Origin: Methanocaldococcus lauensis
Lineage (GTDB): Archaea; AGJL01; Methanococci; Methanococcales; Methanocaldococcaceae
Direction of reading: 5' to 3'
Assembly (NCBI RefSeq): GCF_902827225.1
Contig: NZ_LR792632.1
Span: 1,445,030-1,509,029, forward strand
DNA: 64,000 nt
Made by a program: the position numbers and the translations under genes
The notes under the pieces: model-generated
What the model saw: the letters and a program-made list of their open reading frames with translations, nothing else
What the model was told of the DNA's origin: nothing
Database searches by the model: none
Shown: positions 19,781 to 28,512 of the stretch, one piece after another
Position numbering within the stretch: the stretch's first letter is position 1
How the letters are laid out: every line of letters starts with the position of its first letter

Positions 19781-21070
19781 TTAATAAAATTTCAAATATT
19801 TAAATCCATCTCCACTTTCAAAAGAGTAATGAATCTCACTAAATTCTTTAGCAAATTCAATAACATCTTCTCTTACTTTTTCAGGTTTTTCTTTATCAAT
19901 TGCAATTCTTTTCATAAATTCAGCAATTATTTCCATATCTTTTTCTTTCATACCTAATCTTGTGCATTCTTGAGTTCCTAATCTAATACCGCTTGGATTA
20001 TCAGAATTATTAACATCATCCCAAGGCAATAAGTTTTTATTTAAGATAATATTTGCCTCTTCATACATTTTAGCTAAATCACTTGCTGAAAATTTAATGT
20101 CTGGAGAACTTTCAATATCAATTACTACCTGATGACTTTCTGTAAATCCTTTATCTTCACATAAAACATCGAATCCTCTTTCATACAATGCCTGAGCTAA
20201 TGCTTTTGCATTCTTAATTACTTGTTTAGCATAATCTTCTCCAAACTCCAACATTTCTGCCAATGCAATGGCTAAACCAGCTTTATGATGCAAGTGGTGG
20301 TTACTAACGACCCCTGGAAATACATGAGTATCTATTTTATCAGCATTTTCTTTTTTAGTTAATATAATTCCTCCTTGTGGGCCAAAAAATGTTTTATGAG
20401 TACTTCCCATTAAATAATCCGCTCCTTCTCTTAATGGATCTTGGAATTGTTTTCCAGCTATTAAACCAAGAACATGAGATCCATCATAGGCAATTTTAGC
20501 TCCTACTTCTTGAGCAGCTTCATAAGCGTCAGCTACTGGATGCGGAAACAAAAATAAAGAGCCACCAAATAAAATAAGTTTTGGTTTTTCTTCCAATATT
20601 TTCCTAATCATTGCGTCAGGATCAATATTCATCTCTTCAGGATCAAATGGATGATTAACCACTTTTAATCCTCTAATTCCTGCGGCACTAACTTTCCAAT
20701 GACTTATATGTCCACCATCTGGAACATTTAAAGCCATTAACTTATCCCCAGGTTTTGTTTCAGCAAAAAATACTGCTAAATTAGCGACAACTCCACTTGT
20801 CGGTTGAACATTTGCGTGTTCTGCTTTAAATAACTCCTTAGCCAATTCTATACAGATTGTTTCAACTTCATCTATATATTTACATCCTTGATATAATCTT
20901 TTACCAGGCAATCCTTCAGCATATCTATGCATAAAATCAGTAGCACATGCTTCTCTAACAGCTAAACTTGTTATATTTTCACTGGCTATTAACTTTATGC
21001 ACTCTCTCATCCACTCGTGCTGTTTCATAGAAATTTCTCTAATTAATTTTGGAATATCTGAATGTTTCAT
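19781..21070 (-). CDS. glyA: Serine hydroxymethyltransferase
   Basis: Pyridoxal-phosphate enzyme interconverting serine and glycine; in methanogens the one-carbon acceptor is tetrahydromethanopterin. 429 residues starting MKHSDIPK. The PLP lysine lies in [13 protein letters not shown], and KRLYQGC and DGGHISHW are conserved. The start at 21070 follows GAGGGATAATA; 18 extra upstream residues in frame are rejected. Convergent with secG and divergent from aksF. Confidence 0.96.
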   Translation of the reverse strand: MKHSDIPKLIREISMKQHEWMRECIKLIASENITSLAVREACATDFMHRYAEGLPGKRLYQGCKYIDEVETICIELAKELFKAEHANVQPTSGVVANLAVFFAETKPGDKLMALNVPDGGHISHWKVSAAGIRGLKVVNHPFDPEEMNIDPDAMIRKILEEKPKLILFGGSLFLFPHPVADAYEAAQEVGAKIAYDGSHVLGLIAGKQFQDPLREGADYLMGSTHKTFFGPQGGIILTKKENADKIDTHVFPGVVSNHHLHHKAGLAIALAEMLEFGEDYAKQVIKNAKALAQALYERGFDVLCEDKGFTESHQVVIDIESSPDIKFSASDLAKMYEEANIILNKNLLPWDDVNNSDNPSGIRLGTQECTRLGMKEKDMEIIAEFMKRIAIDKEKPEKVREDVIEFAKEFSEIHYSFESGDGFKYLKFY

Positions 21071-21193
21071 TATTATCCCTCTTTTAAATAGTAATTTTGT
21101 TGTCTGTGTTAATACAGCTAACAAGTTATATATTTAACTTAGGATTTAATTAAAAGTTAATGTGAAATAATTAATAATATTTTTGGTGTAAAG

Positions 21194-22243
21194 ATGATAA
21201 AAGTGTGTGTTATTGAAGGAGATGGAATAGGGAAAGAGGTTATCCCAGAGGCTGTAAAAATATTAAAAGAACTTGGAGATTTTGAAATAATAAAAGGAGA
21301 GGCGGGATTAGAATGTTTAAAGAAATATAACAATGCATTGCCAGAAGATACTATAGAAAAGGCTAAAGAAGCGGATGTTATTTTATTTGGTGCTATAACA
21401 TCTCCAAAACCTGGAACAGTTAAAAATTACAGAAGTCCAATTATAACTTTAAGGAAATTATTTAATTTATATGCAAATGTTAGACCAATAAACAACTTTG
21501 GATTAGGACATATAATAGGAAAAATTGCAGATTATGAATTTTTAAATATTAAAAATATTGATATAGTAATTATAAGAGAGAATACAGAAGATTTATATGT
21601 AGGTAGAGAAAAATTGGATAAAGATACAGCCATTGCTGAGAGAGTTATAACAAAAAAAGGCTGTGAAAGAATAATAAAATTTGCATTTGAGTATGCAGTA
21701 AAAAATAATAGAAAAAAAGTGTCGTGTATACATAAGGCAAATGTTTTAAGAATTACTGATGGTTTATTTTTGGAAGTTTTCAATACTATAAAAAAGACTT
21801 ATGAGAATATAATAGAAGCAGATGATTATTTAGTCGATGCAACATCTATGTATTTAATAAAGAATCCCAATATGTTCGATGTTATTGTAACAACTAATAT
21901 GTTTGGAGATATTTTATCAGATGAGGCTTCAGCATTAATTGGAGGTTTAGGATTAGCACCATCAGCAAACATTGGAGATAATAAAGCCTTATTTGAGCCA
22001 GTTCATGGTTCTGCTCCAGACATATCTGGAAAAGGAATAGCAAATCCTATGGCCGCTATATTAAGTGTTGCAATGCTTTTTGACTACATTGGTGAAAAAG
22101 AGAAAGGAGATATTATTAGAGAGGCAGTAAAATATTGTTTAATGAATAAAAGGGTTACCCCTGATTTGGGTGGATGTTTAAAAACAAAAGATGTAGGAGA
22201 CGAAATTTTAAAATATGTTAGGAATAAAATTAGGGGATATTAA
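21194..22243 (+). CDS. aksF: Homoisocitrate dehydrogenase (isopropylmalate DH family)
   Basis: Beta-decarboxylating dehydrogenase used in chain elongation to 2-oxosuberate for coenzyme B and biotin-like precursors. 349 residues with IEGDGIGKEVIPE, RENTEDLYVG, the VTTNMFGDILSDEAS metal site and the GSAPDISGKGIANP nucleotide site. The close M. jannaschii relative was shown to be AksF, but isopropylmalate dehydrogenase activity cannot be excluded by sequence alone. The stop overlaps the next ATG. Confidence 0.85.
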   Translation: MIKVCVIEGDGIGKEVIPEAVKILKELGDFEIIKGEAGLECLKKYNNALPEDTIEKAKEADVILFGAITSPKPGTVKNYRSPIITLRKLFNLYANVRPINNFGLGHIIGKIADYEFLNIKNIDIVIIRENTEDLYVGREKLDKDTAIAERVITKKGCERIIKFAFEYAVKNNRKKVSCIHKANVLRITDGLFLEVFNTIKKTYENIIEADDYLVDATSMYLIKNPNMFDVIVTTNMFGDILSDEASALIGGLGLAPSANIGDNKALFEPVHGSAPDISGKGIANPMAAILSVAMLFDYIGEKEKGDIIREAVKYCLMNKRVTPDLGGCLKTKDVGDEILKYVRNKIRGY

Positions 22244-23238
22244 TGAGAATAAAAATTACAAAGTCCCATATAGCCCTTTTTATTAGCATCCTTTTTATAT
22301 TAGCAATTCTCTATTATATAGGAATAGACAAAATTATTAAAACCTTACTAAATGCAAATCCAATATACATAATATTTGCGTTTATTTTGCAGTTGATAGT
22401 TACACTTATCCTTGCTGTTAGATGGAGATTTATTACAAAAATTTTAGGATATAGATCCTCATTAAAGAATATTTTTTTATTGGTTCTTATGGGAACTTTT
22501 ATTAACAATATTACTCCATCAATGAAAAGTGGTGGAGAAGCATTTAGAGCCTACTACTTATCAAAACTTGAAAATATTCCAAAAGGTTTGGCTTTTTCAA
22601 CAGTTGTAGTGGAGAGAGTTTTAGATTCAGCAATATTTTTGTTTTTTACATTATTTGTTATTGGATACTTTATTATTATTGGGTTCAAATATACAGAATA
22701 TTTAATATTATCGTGGGCTTTTTTATTTTTACTAACATCTGTGATTATTTATTTAATAACAAACAAAAAACTACTAATTAAAGTAGTTATAAGAATAGCA
22801 GAATTTATTTGTAAATATACCTCATATTCATATAACAAAGAAATCATATTAAAATCAATTGATGATTTCTATAATAGTTTAAAATTTTTAAGAAATATAA
22901 AGGGTAAAGACGCGTATACTATAATAATACTATCAGTTGTTTGGTATTTAGTTGATATAGTAAAATTATGGATTCTATTTTTGTCAATTTCATATATGGT
23001 TTCAATTTTAAGTGTGGCAGCTGTATATCTTTTAACTTTATTGTCAGGAGTTTTATCTATAACTCCCAGCGGTTTTGGAACTGCAGATACTGTAATGATT
23101 GTTTCCTTTACAGTTTTTAATATCCCTCCCTCAGTAGCAGCTGTAGTTACAATATTAGATAGATTAATATCATACATATTTCCAACGATTCTTGGTTATA
23201 TTGCCATAATGATTATAAAAAAAGAAATTAAATCTTAA
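22243..23238 (+). CDS. UPF0104 / YbhN-type flippase-like membrane protein
   Basis: 331 residues with about eight membrane helices, of the family related to the membrane half of lysylphosphatidylglycerol synthase (AglD/YbhN-like). Conserved elements visible are NNITPSMKSGGEAFRAYYL and SGVLSITPSGFGTAD. Relatives are linked to lipid or lipid-linked sugar flipping, but the substrate is unknown. The start overlaps the aksF stop (TAATG). Confidence 0.8.
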   Translation: MRIKITKSHIALFISILFILAILYYIGIDKIIKTLLNANPIYIIFAFILQLIVTLILAVRWRFITKILGYRSSLKNIFLLVLMGTFINNITPSMKSGGEAFRAYYLSKLENIPKGLAFSTVVVERVLDSAIFLFFTLFVIGYFIIIGFKYTEYLILSWAFLFLLTSVIIYLITNKKLLIKVVIRIAEFICKYTSYSYNKEIILKSIDDFYNSLKFLRNIKGKDAYTIIILSVVWYLVDIVKLWILFLSISYMVSILSVAAVYLLTLLSGVLSITPSGFGTADTVMIVSFTVFNIPPSVAAVVTILDRLISYIFPTILGYIAIMIIKKEIKS

Positions 23239-23350
23239 AAATAAAATCATTTTTAGATTTCTTTTTATTTTCCATCTTTTTGAGCATTACAATAAATAAA
23301 AATAAAAATAATTTTTTAAACCTTATATTCACAAACTTTAAATAAAAAAT

Positions 23351-23377
23351 TTTAAATAGTATTACATATATTATGTA
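23351..23377 (+). promoter_or_regulatory. Promoter with operator-like palindrome upstream of the metal transporter
   Basis: TTTAAATA (23351-23358) is TATA-like. Just after it, TACATA-TAT-TATGTA (23363-23377) is a perfect inverted repeat that would lie between the TATA box and the transcription start, a common place for an archaeal repressor. A nickel regulator such as NikR is a reasonable guess, but the site is not a textbook NikR box. Confidence 0.4.
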
Positions 23378-23431
23378 TGATGTTAAGGGATATTAGTAAT
23401 AACAAATAAAGATAGACAAAAAGGTGGTAAT

Positions 23432-24094
23432 ATGCACATACCAGATGGATATTTGGGACCAATAACCTGTGCATTTTTTTATCTTATAATGCTATATTTC
23501 TGGTATAGAGGGATAAAAGCATTGAAAACGTTACATCCAAAGCAAATACCACTGTTGGGGATATTAACGGCATTTTCATTTTTAGTAATGATGTACAACC
23601 TTCCAGTTCCTGATGGAACTACTGCCCACATGGTTGGAGGTACATTGATAGCCATATTAATGGATAATCCATGGGTAGCAACAATAGCAATATCCATTGT
23701 ATTGTTTATCCAGGCAATTTTCTTTGGAGATGGAGGAATTACAGCGTTAGGGGCTAATTGTTTTAACATGGGTGTAGTTCTACCATTCGTTGGTTATTAC
23801 ACTTACAAATTCTTAAGAGATAAAGTTGGAGATGTTGTAGCAAGTGGTATTGGAGCTTACATTGGAATTGTAGCAGCGGCAATAGTTGCAGGATTTGAAT
23901 TTGGACTACAGCCATTTATCCAGCCAGGTTATTGTCCATATCCATTTACCGTATCAGTTCCAGCAATGGCATTTGCACACTTAGTAACAGCAGGTCCAGC
24001 AGCGGCTGTTGTAACCGCAATAGTGGTATGGTATGTTAAAAAGGCAAGACCAGATTTATTCGAATTAACGAAGAAATCTATGGAGGTGAGTTAA
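23432..24094 (+). CDS. cbiM: Ni/Co ECF transporter substrate-binding membrane subunit (CbiM/NikM)
   Basis: Membrane S component of a nickel or cobalt ECF transporter. 220 residues with about seven helices. The N-terminus MHIPDGYLGP is the family hallmark: the amino end and His2 form the metal site. Also conserved are the GGT and PFVGYY regions. The companion gene encodes a PDGLE-like NikN protein rather than classical CbiN, which favours nickel, as expected for hydrogenases and F430. The first gene of a four-gene operon. Confidence 0.92.
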   Translation: MHIPDGYLGPITCAFFYLIMLYFWYRGIKALKTLHPKQIPLLGILTAFSFLVMMYNLPVPDGTTAHMVGGTLIAILMDNPWVATIAISIVLFIQAIFFGDGGITALGANCFNMGVVLPFVGYYTYKFLRDKVGDVVASGIGAYIGIVAAAIVAGFEFGLQPFIQPGYCPYPFTVSVPAMAFAHLVTAGPAAAVVTAIVVWYVKKARPDLFELTKKSMEVS

Positions 24095-24436
24095 TTGATC
24101 GACTTTAAAGATCCATTAGTTAAAAAATTTTTGTATGTAATAATTGCATTAATTATTTTATGTCCTCTTGGAATTCTCTTAGTATGGAACTATGGAGATG
24201 CTTGGGGAGAATGGGATGTCAATGATGTAGCAGAAAAAGTTCATGCAGATATAAGTGGGATGGAAAAACTATCAGGAATCTGGAGTTATGCAATCTTACC
24301 AGATTATGACATTCCTGGATGGGACGATCCTGTTAGAGCATCGATAGGTTATATAATATCAGCAATTGTTGGAGTTGCTTTATGCTTAGGAGCGTTTTAT
24401 GGGCTAACAAAGGTTGTATATTCAAATCGTACTTAA
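24095..24436 (+). CDS. NikN-like (PDGLE-type) accessory subunit of the Ni/Co transporter
   Basis: 113 residues with a membrane helix at each end and an extracytoplasmic loop holding LPDYDIPGWDD, which resembles the PDGLE/NikN domain. It starts at TTG directly after the cbiM stop, with GGAGGTGA inside the end of cbiM, so translation is coupled. Family knowledge: NikN works with NikM in metal capture. The family match is by eye. Confidence 0.75.
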   Translation: MIDFKDPLVKKFLYVIIALIILCPLGILLVWNYGDAWGEWDVNDVAEKVHADISGMEKLSGIWSYAILPDYDIPGWDDPVRASIGYIISAIVGVALCLGAFYGLTKVVYSNRT

Positions 24437-24562
24437 TATATAACACAATATATAACTTTATTTTATTATTTTTAAATTTTACTTTTAATTTTTATGTTGA
24501 ATATTTAAGTTCTTAAATATTAATTTTTTATTTTTTAAATTTAATAAATAATGGTGAATTCT

Positions 24563-25390
24563 GTGAAGTTAATAAATAAAACTGTTGAGCATGTAATAAA
24601 ATATATTAGTGAGGCAGTTTTTTCAGAAAAATTTGCAAGGAATAAGGATGGTTTTTTACAAAAATTAGATCCAAGAATAAAGATAATTGGATTAATTATA
24701 TTGGTTATAACAACTGTTTCAATTAAGCATATTGAAGTTTTGATATTTTTATATCTTTTATCCCTAATTTTTTGTATTTTGTCAAGAATTCCTTTACTTT
24801 ATTACATAAAAAGAGTTTGGCTATTTATTCCTCTATTTACAGGAATAATTATATTTCCTGTAATATTCTTAACTCCTGGGCATCCAATTTATGTAATTCT
24901 AAAAAAACCTTATTATATCGCTATTACTTATGAAGGAATAAAATATGCTGTATTATTTACTCTTAGAGTGGCAACTGCAATATCTTACACTGTCTTAATA
25001 ACTCTAACTACGAGATGGGACGAGATAATGAAGGCACTTAATAGTTTAGGAGTTCCAGATATTGTAATAACGATAATGACACTCGCTTATAGATATATAT
25101 TTTTATTATTGAACAATGTCTTAGAGATGATGTATTCAAAAAAATCAAGATTATGTAGGAATTTAAAGCTAAAAGAAAGTTGGATTATTGCTGGTAAAAG
25201 TATGGGAGCACTCTTTATAAAAACTCAGAGAATGGGAGAGGATATATATTATGCAATGCTTTCAAGAGGCTACTTAAACGAACCAAGGATTTTTACAAAT
25301 TTTAAAGTTAAATATTATGACATAATCTTCTTATGTTTTATAGTATTAATATCATCTATTTCATTAGGTTATGATAGGTTGATACTATGA
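24563..25390 (+). CDS. cbiQ: ECF transporter transmembrane coupling subunit (CbiQ/NikQ)
   Basis: Membrane T component linking the metal-binding subunit to the ATPase. 275 residues from the GTG at 24563, which is six bases after GGTG; an in-frame ATG at 24551 overlaps that site. About five helices, with the coupling motif region AMLSRGY near the C-terminus and KLDPRIK near the N-terminus. Overlaps the ATPase start by four bases. Confidence 0.9.
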   Translation: MKLINKTVEHVIKYISEAVFSEKFARNKDGFLQKLDPRIKIIGLIILVITTVSIKHIEVLIFLYLLSLIFCILSRIPLLYYIKRVWLFIPLFTGIIIFPVIFLTPGHPIYVILKKPYYIAITYEGIKYAVLFTLRVATAISYTVLITLTTRWDEIMKALNSLGVPDIVITIMTLAYRYIFLLLNNVLEMMYSKKSRLCRNLKLKESWIIAGKSMGALFIKTQRMGEDIYYAMLSRGYLNEPRIFTNFKVKYYDIIFLCFIVLISSISLGYDRLIL

Positions 25391-26247
25391 AACCTTTGTA
25401 TGAATTAAAGAATGTATATTATCAATATCCAGATGGAACTATTGCATTGGACAATATAAATATGAAAATTTATGAAGGAGAGGTAGTAGCAATTATAGGC
25501 CCTAATGGAGCTGGAAAAACAACACTTTTAAAAATATTAGATGCTTTAGAGTTTCCAAAAAAAGGAGAGGTATATTTTGAAGGAAAAAAATTAGAGGAAA
25601 GATTATTAAATGATATAGAGTTTATGAAATACTTTAGAAAAAAAGTAGGATTTATATTCCAAGATCCAGATACTATGCTGTTCAGTCCAACAGTTTGGGA
25701 TGATGTGGCTTTTGCTCCTCTACACCTTTATGATAAAGATACAGCCATAAAAGTTACTGAAAAAGTTATAAATGAAATGAATTTAAACCATATAAAAGAT
25801 AAGCATCCTTACAATATCAGTGGTGGCGAAAAAAAGAAATCATCAATTGCAGCAGTTTTATCAATAACTCCAGATGTTATACTTATGGATGAACCTACAT
25901 CATACTTAGATCCAAAAAGTAGAAATTACATAATAAACTTAATTAAAGATTTAAAAAGTAAGAATAAAACCATTGTATTTGTAAGTCATGATCCAAATCT
26001 TATAACGCTCGCTGATAGATGTTATATTCTAAATAAAAAAATTATCGCTGAAGGAACTCCAAAGGAAATATTTAGTAATGTAGAAATCTTAGAGGAAAAT
26101 AATTTAGATGTTCCTGAGATAACTAAATTATTTAAACTTCTGTTAGATGATAAAGATTTAATAAGTAAAATAAATATTGATAACTTACCAATAACAGTTG
26201 ATGAGGCTTATAACATATTAAAAGATTTATTAAAGAGTAAAACTTAG
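25387..26247 (+). CDS. cbiO: ECF transporter ATP-binding subunit (CbiO/NikO)
   Basis: ABC ATPase powering nickel/cobalt uptake. 286 residues: Walker A GPNGAGKTT, Q-loop GFIFQDPD, signature NISGGEKKK, Walker B VILMDEPT and switch histidine VSHD. A C-terminal extension of about 70 residues is usual for the group. It closes the transporter operon and converges on the CPKC protein gene five bases away. Confidence 0.94.
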   Translation: MKPLYELKNVYYQYPDGTIALDNINMKIYEGEVVAIIGPNGAGKTTLLKILDALEFPKKGEVYFEGKKLEERLLNDIEFMKYFRKKVGFIFQDPDTMLFSPTVWDDVAFAPLHLYDKDTAIKVTEKVINEMNLNHIKDKHPYNISGGEKKKSSIAAVLSITPDVILMDEPTSYLDPKSRNYIINLIKDLKSKNKTIVFVSHDPNLITLADRCYILNKKIIAEGTPKEIFSNVEILEENNLDVPEITKLFKLLLDDKDLISKINIDNLPITVDEAYNILKDLLKSKT

Positions 26248-26252
26248 ATTAG

Positions 26253-26498
26253 TTATTTATTTTTTATATAATCTTCCAATTCTTTTTTAATCTCTTCAAC
26301 AGTAGGAATTTTCCCTTCAAATACTACTAAATCATCAAAAGCAACTCCTGGAGGAATAAAAATCCATTCAGATATTTCATTTATGTCAGTGACTTTAACA
26401 ATCTCAGCATCTATGCCTAACTCTTCAACAGCCTTTTTTACATTTTCGTATGTTTGGTTACATTTAGGACAACCAGTTCCAAAAACTCTAATTATCAT
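26253..26498 (-). CDS. Small thioredoxin-like redox protein (CPKC)
   Basis: 81 residues with a thioredoxin fold pattern and the active-site pair TGCPKC at residues 8-13, then the cis-proline region IPPGVAFDD. It belongs to the small archaeal redox-active disulfide proteins. The ATG follows GGGGTGATATA. It lies 100 bases downstream of a UPF0718 permease on the same strand, a pairing seen in other prokaryotes. Electron donor and target are unknown. Confidence 0.85.
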   Translation of the reverse strand: MIIRVFGTGCPKCNQTYENVKKAVEELGIDAEIVKVTDINEISEWIFIPPGVAFDDLVVFEGKIPTVEEIKKELEDYIKNK

Positions 26499-26598
26499 TA
26501 TATCACCCCATTACTAAGATTTTTTATTGATTTTATGATTTATAATATTTGTATGAGATTTATTAATAGGTTTTAATTGAAATACTCAAATATAAATT

Positions 26599-27687
26599 TT
26601 ATAATATCATTCCAGTAACAAAACCTGCTATAGTAGAGTATATAACTACAAGCCCAAGATATGTAAATGCTTTTTTGTATCCAAGGATTTTGGAGAGTGT
26701 TAAAACTGTAGGAATACTTAAACTTGGACCTGCAAGAAGCAAAGCCATTGCTGGGCCTACACCCATTCCCAAATCCATTAATGACTTTATAATTGGGACC
26801 TCTGTAAGTGTTGCGAAATACATAAGTGCTCCAATAAATGAGGCTATAAAGTTTGCAATTATAGAGTTTCCACCAACATATTTACTAACATACTCAGGAG
26901 GAATAAATGCATTTATTAAACCAGCAATTGCTACACCAAGTATCAATAGTGGAAATACCATTTTACCAAGTGTAAATGTCTCTCTAAGCCATGCTTTTAT
27001 CTCTTCCAGTTTAAACCATTTTTTAACAACAACTATAAGAACAATACACAATATTGCTGTTAATATATGTTTAACAAGAATTCCATCATAAACTGGAATA
27101 CTCAGTATAGGAATTAATTTTGGTGAAGCAGTTATTACTAACAACATCCCCAACTGTATTAGGAAAAATATCGCAGTCTGATAAGCAGGTCTAATTGAAA
27201 TACTGTCTGCCTTTCCAACTCTAAAATTTCTCTTTTTTTCATCTGATTTAAATATAAATGCCATAGATAAACCAATTAATATTGATAATATTACAGCAAA
27301 AAATGCTCTTGTAAAACCTATATCCCACCCAAGAAGTGCCGCTGAGTAAAATATAGCAAGCACATTTATAGCAGGCCCAGAAAATAAAAATGTGGTAGCA
27401 GGTCCTATTCCTGCACCTCTCCTATAAATTCCAGCAAATAATGGAAGAATAGTGCATGAACATACTGCAAGAAGGCTTCCACTTACAGAGGCTACTAAAT
27501 AAGATATATGCTTTGGAGTTTCTGGACCAAAATATTTTATAATAAAGTTTTTATTTATCATTGAAGCTATGCCACCAGCCATAAAAAATGCTATTGTTAG
27601 AGCAATAACTCTATTTATATTTAGATAATTTACAATAGTTTTTAACATTACATTCAAAGCATAAATTATTGTTCCAGTTATATCCAT
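26599..27687 (-). CDS. UPF0718 family permease
   Basis: 362 residues with about nine to ten membrane helices in two halves. Family-typical segments are SGSLLAVCSCTILPLFAGIY (note the CSC) and LLAGPSLSIPTVLT. Relatives include ArsP and YraQ-type permeases that export organoarsenicals or other solutes; the substrate here is unknown. It starts immediately after the stop of a zinc-ribbon gene, and the CPKC protein follows, suggesting a metal- or thiol-related operon. Confidence 0.85.
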   Translation of the reverse strand: MDITGTIIYALNVMLKTIVNYLNINRVIALTIAFFMAGGIASMINKNFIIKYFGPETPKHISYLVASVSGSLLAVCSCTILPLFAGIYRRGAGIGPATTFLFSGPAINVLAIFYSAALLGWDIGFTRAFFAVILSILIGLSMAFIFKSDEKKRNFRVGKADSISIRPAYQTAIFFLIQLGMLLVITASPKLIPILSIPVYDGILVKHILTAILCIVLIVVVKKWFKLEEIKAWLRETFTLGKMVFPLLILGVAIAGLINAFIPPEYVSKYVGGNSIIANFIASFIGALMYFATLTEVPIIKSLMDLGMGVGPAMALLLAGPSLSIPTVLTLSKILGYKKAFTYLGLVVIYSTIAGFVTGMIL

Positions 27688-27855
27688 TTATCTCACCTTT
27701 CTTCTACCTTTTAAAGAACTTATATCGTATGTCATCTTTTCACCACAATCTGGACAATTTGGTAAAGGAACCTCAGAAGCCATACAAGGGCAGACATCAA
27801 CCTTATATCTCATCCTTTTCCCACATTTTGGGCATATTAAGTTCCAAATTATCAT
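27688..27855 (-). CDS. 55-residue zinc-ribbon protein upstream of the permease
   Basis: Short gene with ATG six bases after GGGGGTG. It holds three cysteine clusters: CPKC (8-11), CPC (22-24) and CPDC (about 35-38), enough for one or two zinc or iron sites. It ends directly before the permease ATG (TAAATG), so the two are coupled. A plus-strand reading frame over the same bases (27669-27887) is its shadow. Function unknown; possibly a metal sensor or delivery protein. Confidence 0.75.
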   Translation of the reverse strand: MIIWNLICPKCGKRMRYKVDVCPCMASEVPLPNCPDCGEKMTYDISSLKGRRKVR

Positions 27856-28065
27856 ATGTTTCACCCCCTTTAACTCTATACTGTTAATGTGAATAATAAA
27901 TCACTAAATTTATAGTTTTCGATTAATTAATAAATTGGAATTTATTTAAAAAATATGAAAATATTAAAATATTATTGAGTTTCATAATAAACAAAATATA
28001 AAAATAAAATAAATAAAAGAATTGATAATTGGGAAATATTAAAACTTATTAGATGAGGTTTTTTT

Positions 28066-28500
28066 ATGGATATTATAGAGCTTTTAAAAAGTTATGGAAT
28101 TACTATAGAAAATTTAATAGATGCTGGAATTTCTTTATATGTTGGAGACCCTAAGGAAATAGATAAGGTTAAAGAAAAACTTAAAATAATCTTATTAAAA
28201 GAATTAAATAATCCAAATGTTTCCACTCTGTTAATTGCAGCTATATTGTTAGATAAAGAGGGAAAAAATAATAATTTGCCATTTAATTATAGCGAAGATC
28301 CTAACTATGTGTATGTTGATGAAGTTCTTGGCTTAGCGATTGCAAATGAAATTGCAGGAACTAAGGCTATATTTAACTTTAGATTTTACGATGCTAAAAA
28401 ACCGGGAATTATTGGAGAATTGGATAAAAAAGGATATATGTTTTTAGATGATGCAATTGCTGGATTGTTGGCTGGCTGTATGAGTAAAGTTTTTGAGTAA
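28066..28500 (+). CDS. Phosphatidylglycerophosphatase A / CobZ-like phosphatase
   Basis: 144 residues. The conserved blocks VYVDEVLGLAIAN, FRFYDAKKPGIIGELD and FLDDAIAGLLAG match the PgpA family (DE, FR-FD-KP and DD-AG motifs). In methanogens this family includes CobZ, the alpha-ribazole phosphatase of cobamide synthesis, so a role in cobamide making is at least as likely as lipid phosphate removal. Unlike bacterial PgpA it lacks long membrane helices. Convergent with the TGS GTPase. Confidence 0.75.
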   Translation: MDIIELLKSYGITIENLIDAGISLYVGDPKEIDKVKEKLKIILLKELNNPNVSTLLIAAILLDKEGKNNNLPFNYSEDPNYVYVDEVLGLAIANEIAGTKAIFNFRFYDAKKPGIIGELDKKGYMFLDDAIAGLLAGCMSKVFE

Positions 28501-28512
28501 ATAATCTTATTT

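Noticed and set aside
23239..23431. Cobalamin riboswitch before the Ni/Co transporter
   Set aside because: The leader is short and AT-only with no B12-box; a protein operator is more likely.
27669..27887. Plus-strand 72-residue frame
   Set aside because: It is antisense to the 55-residue zinc-ribbon gene, which has a perfect ribosome site and cysteine motifs.
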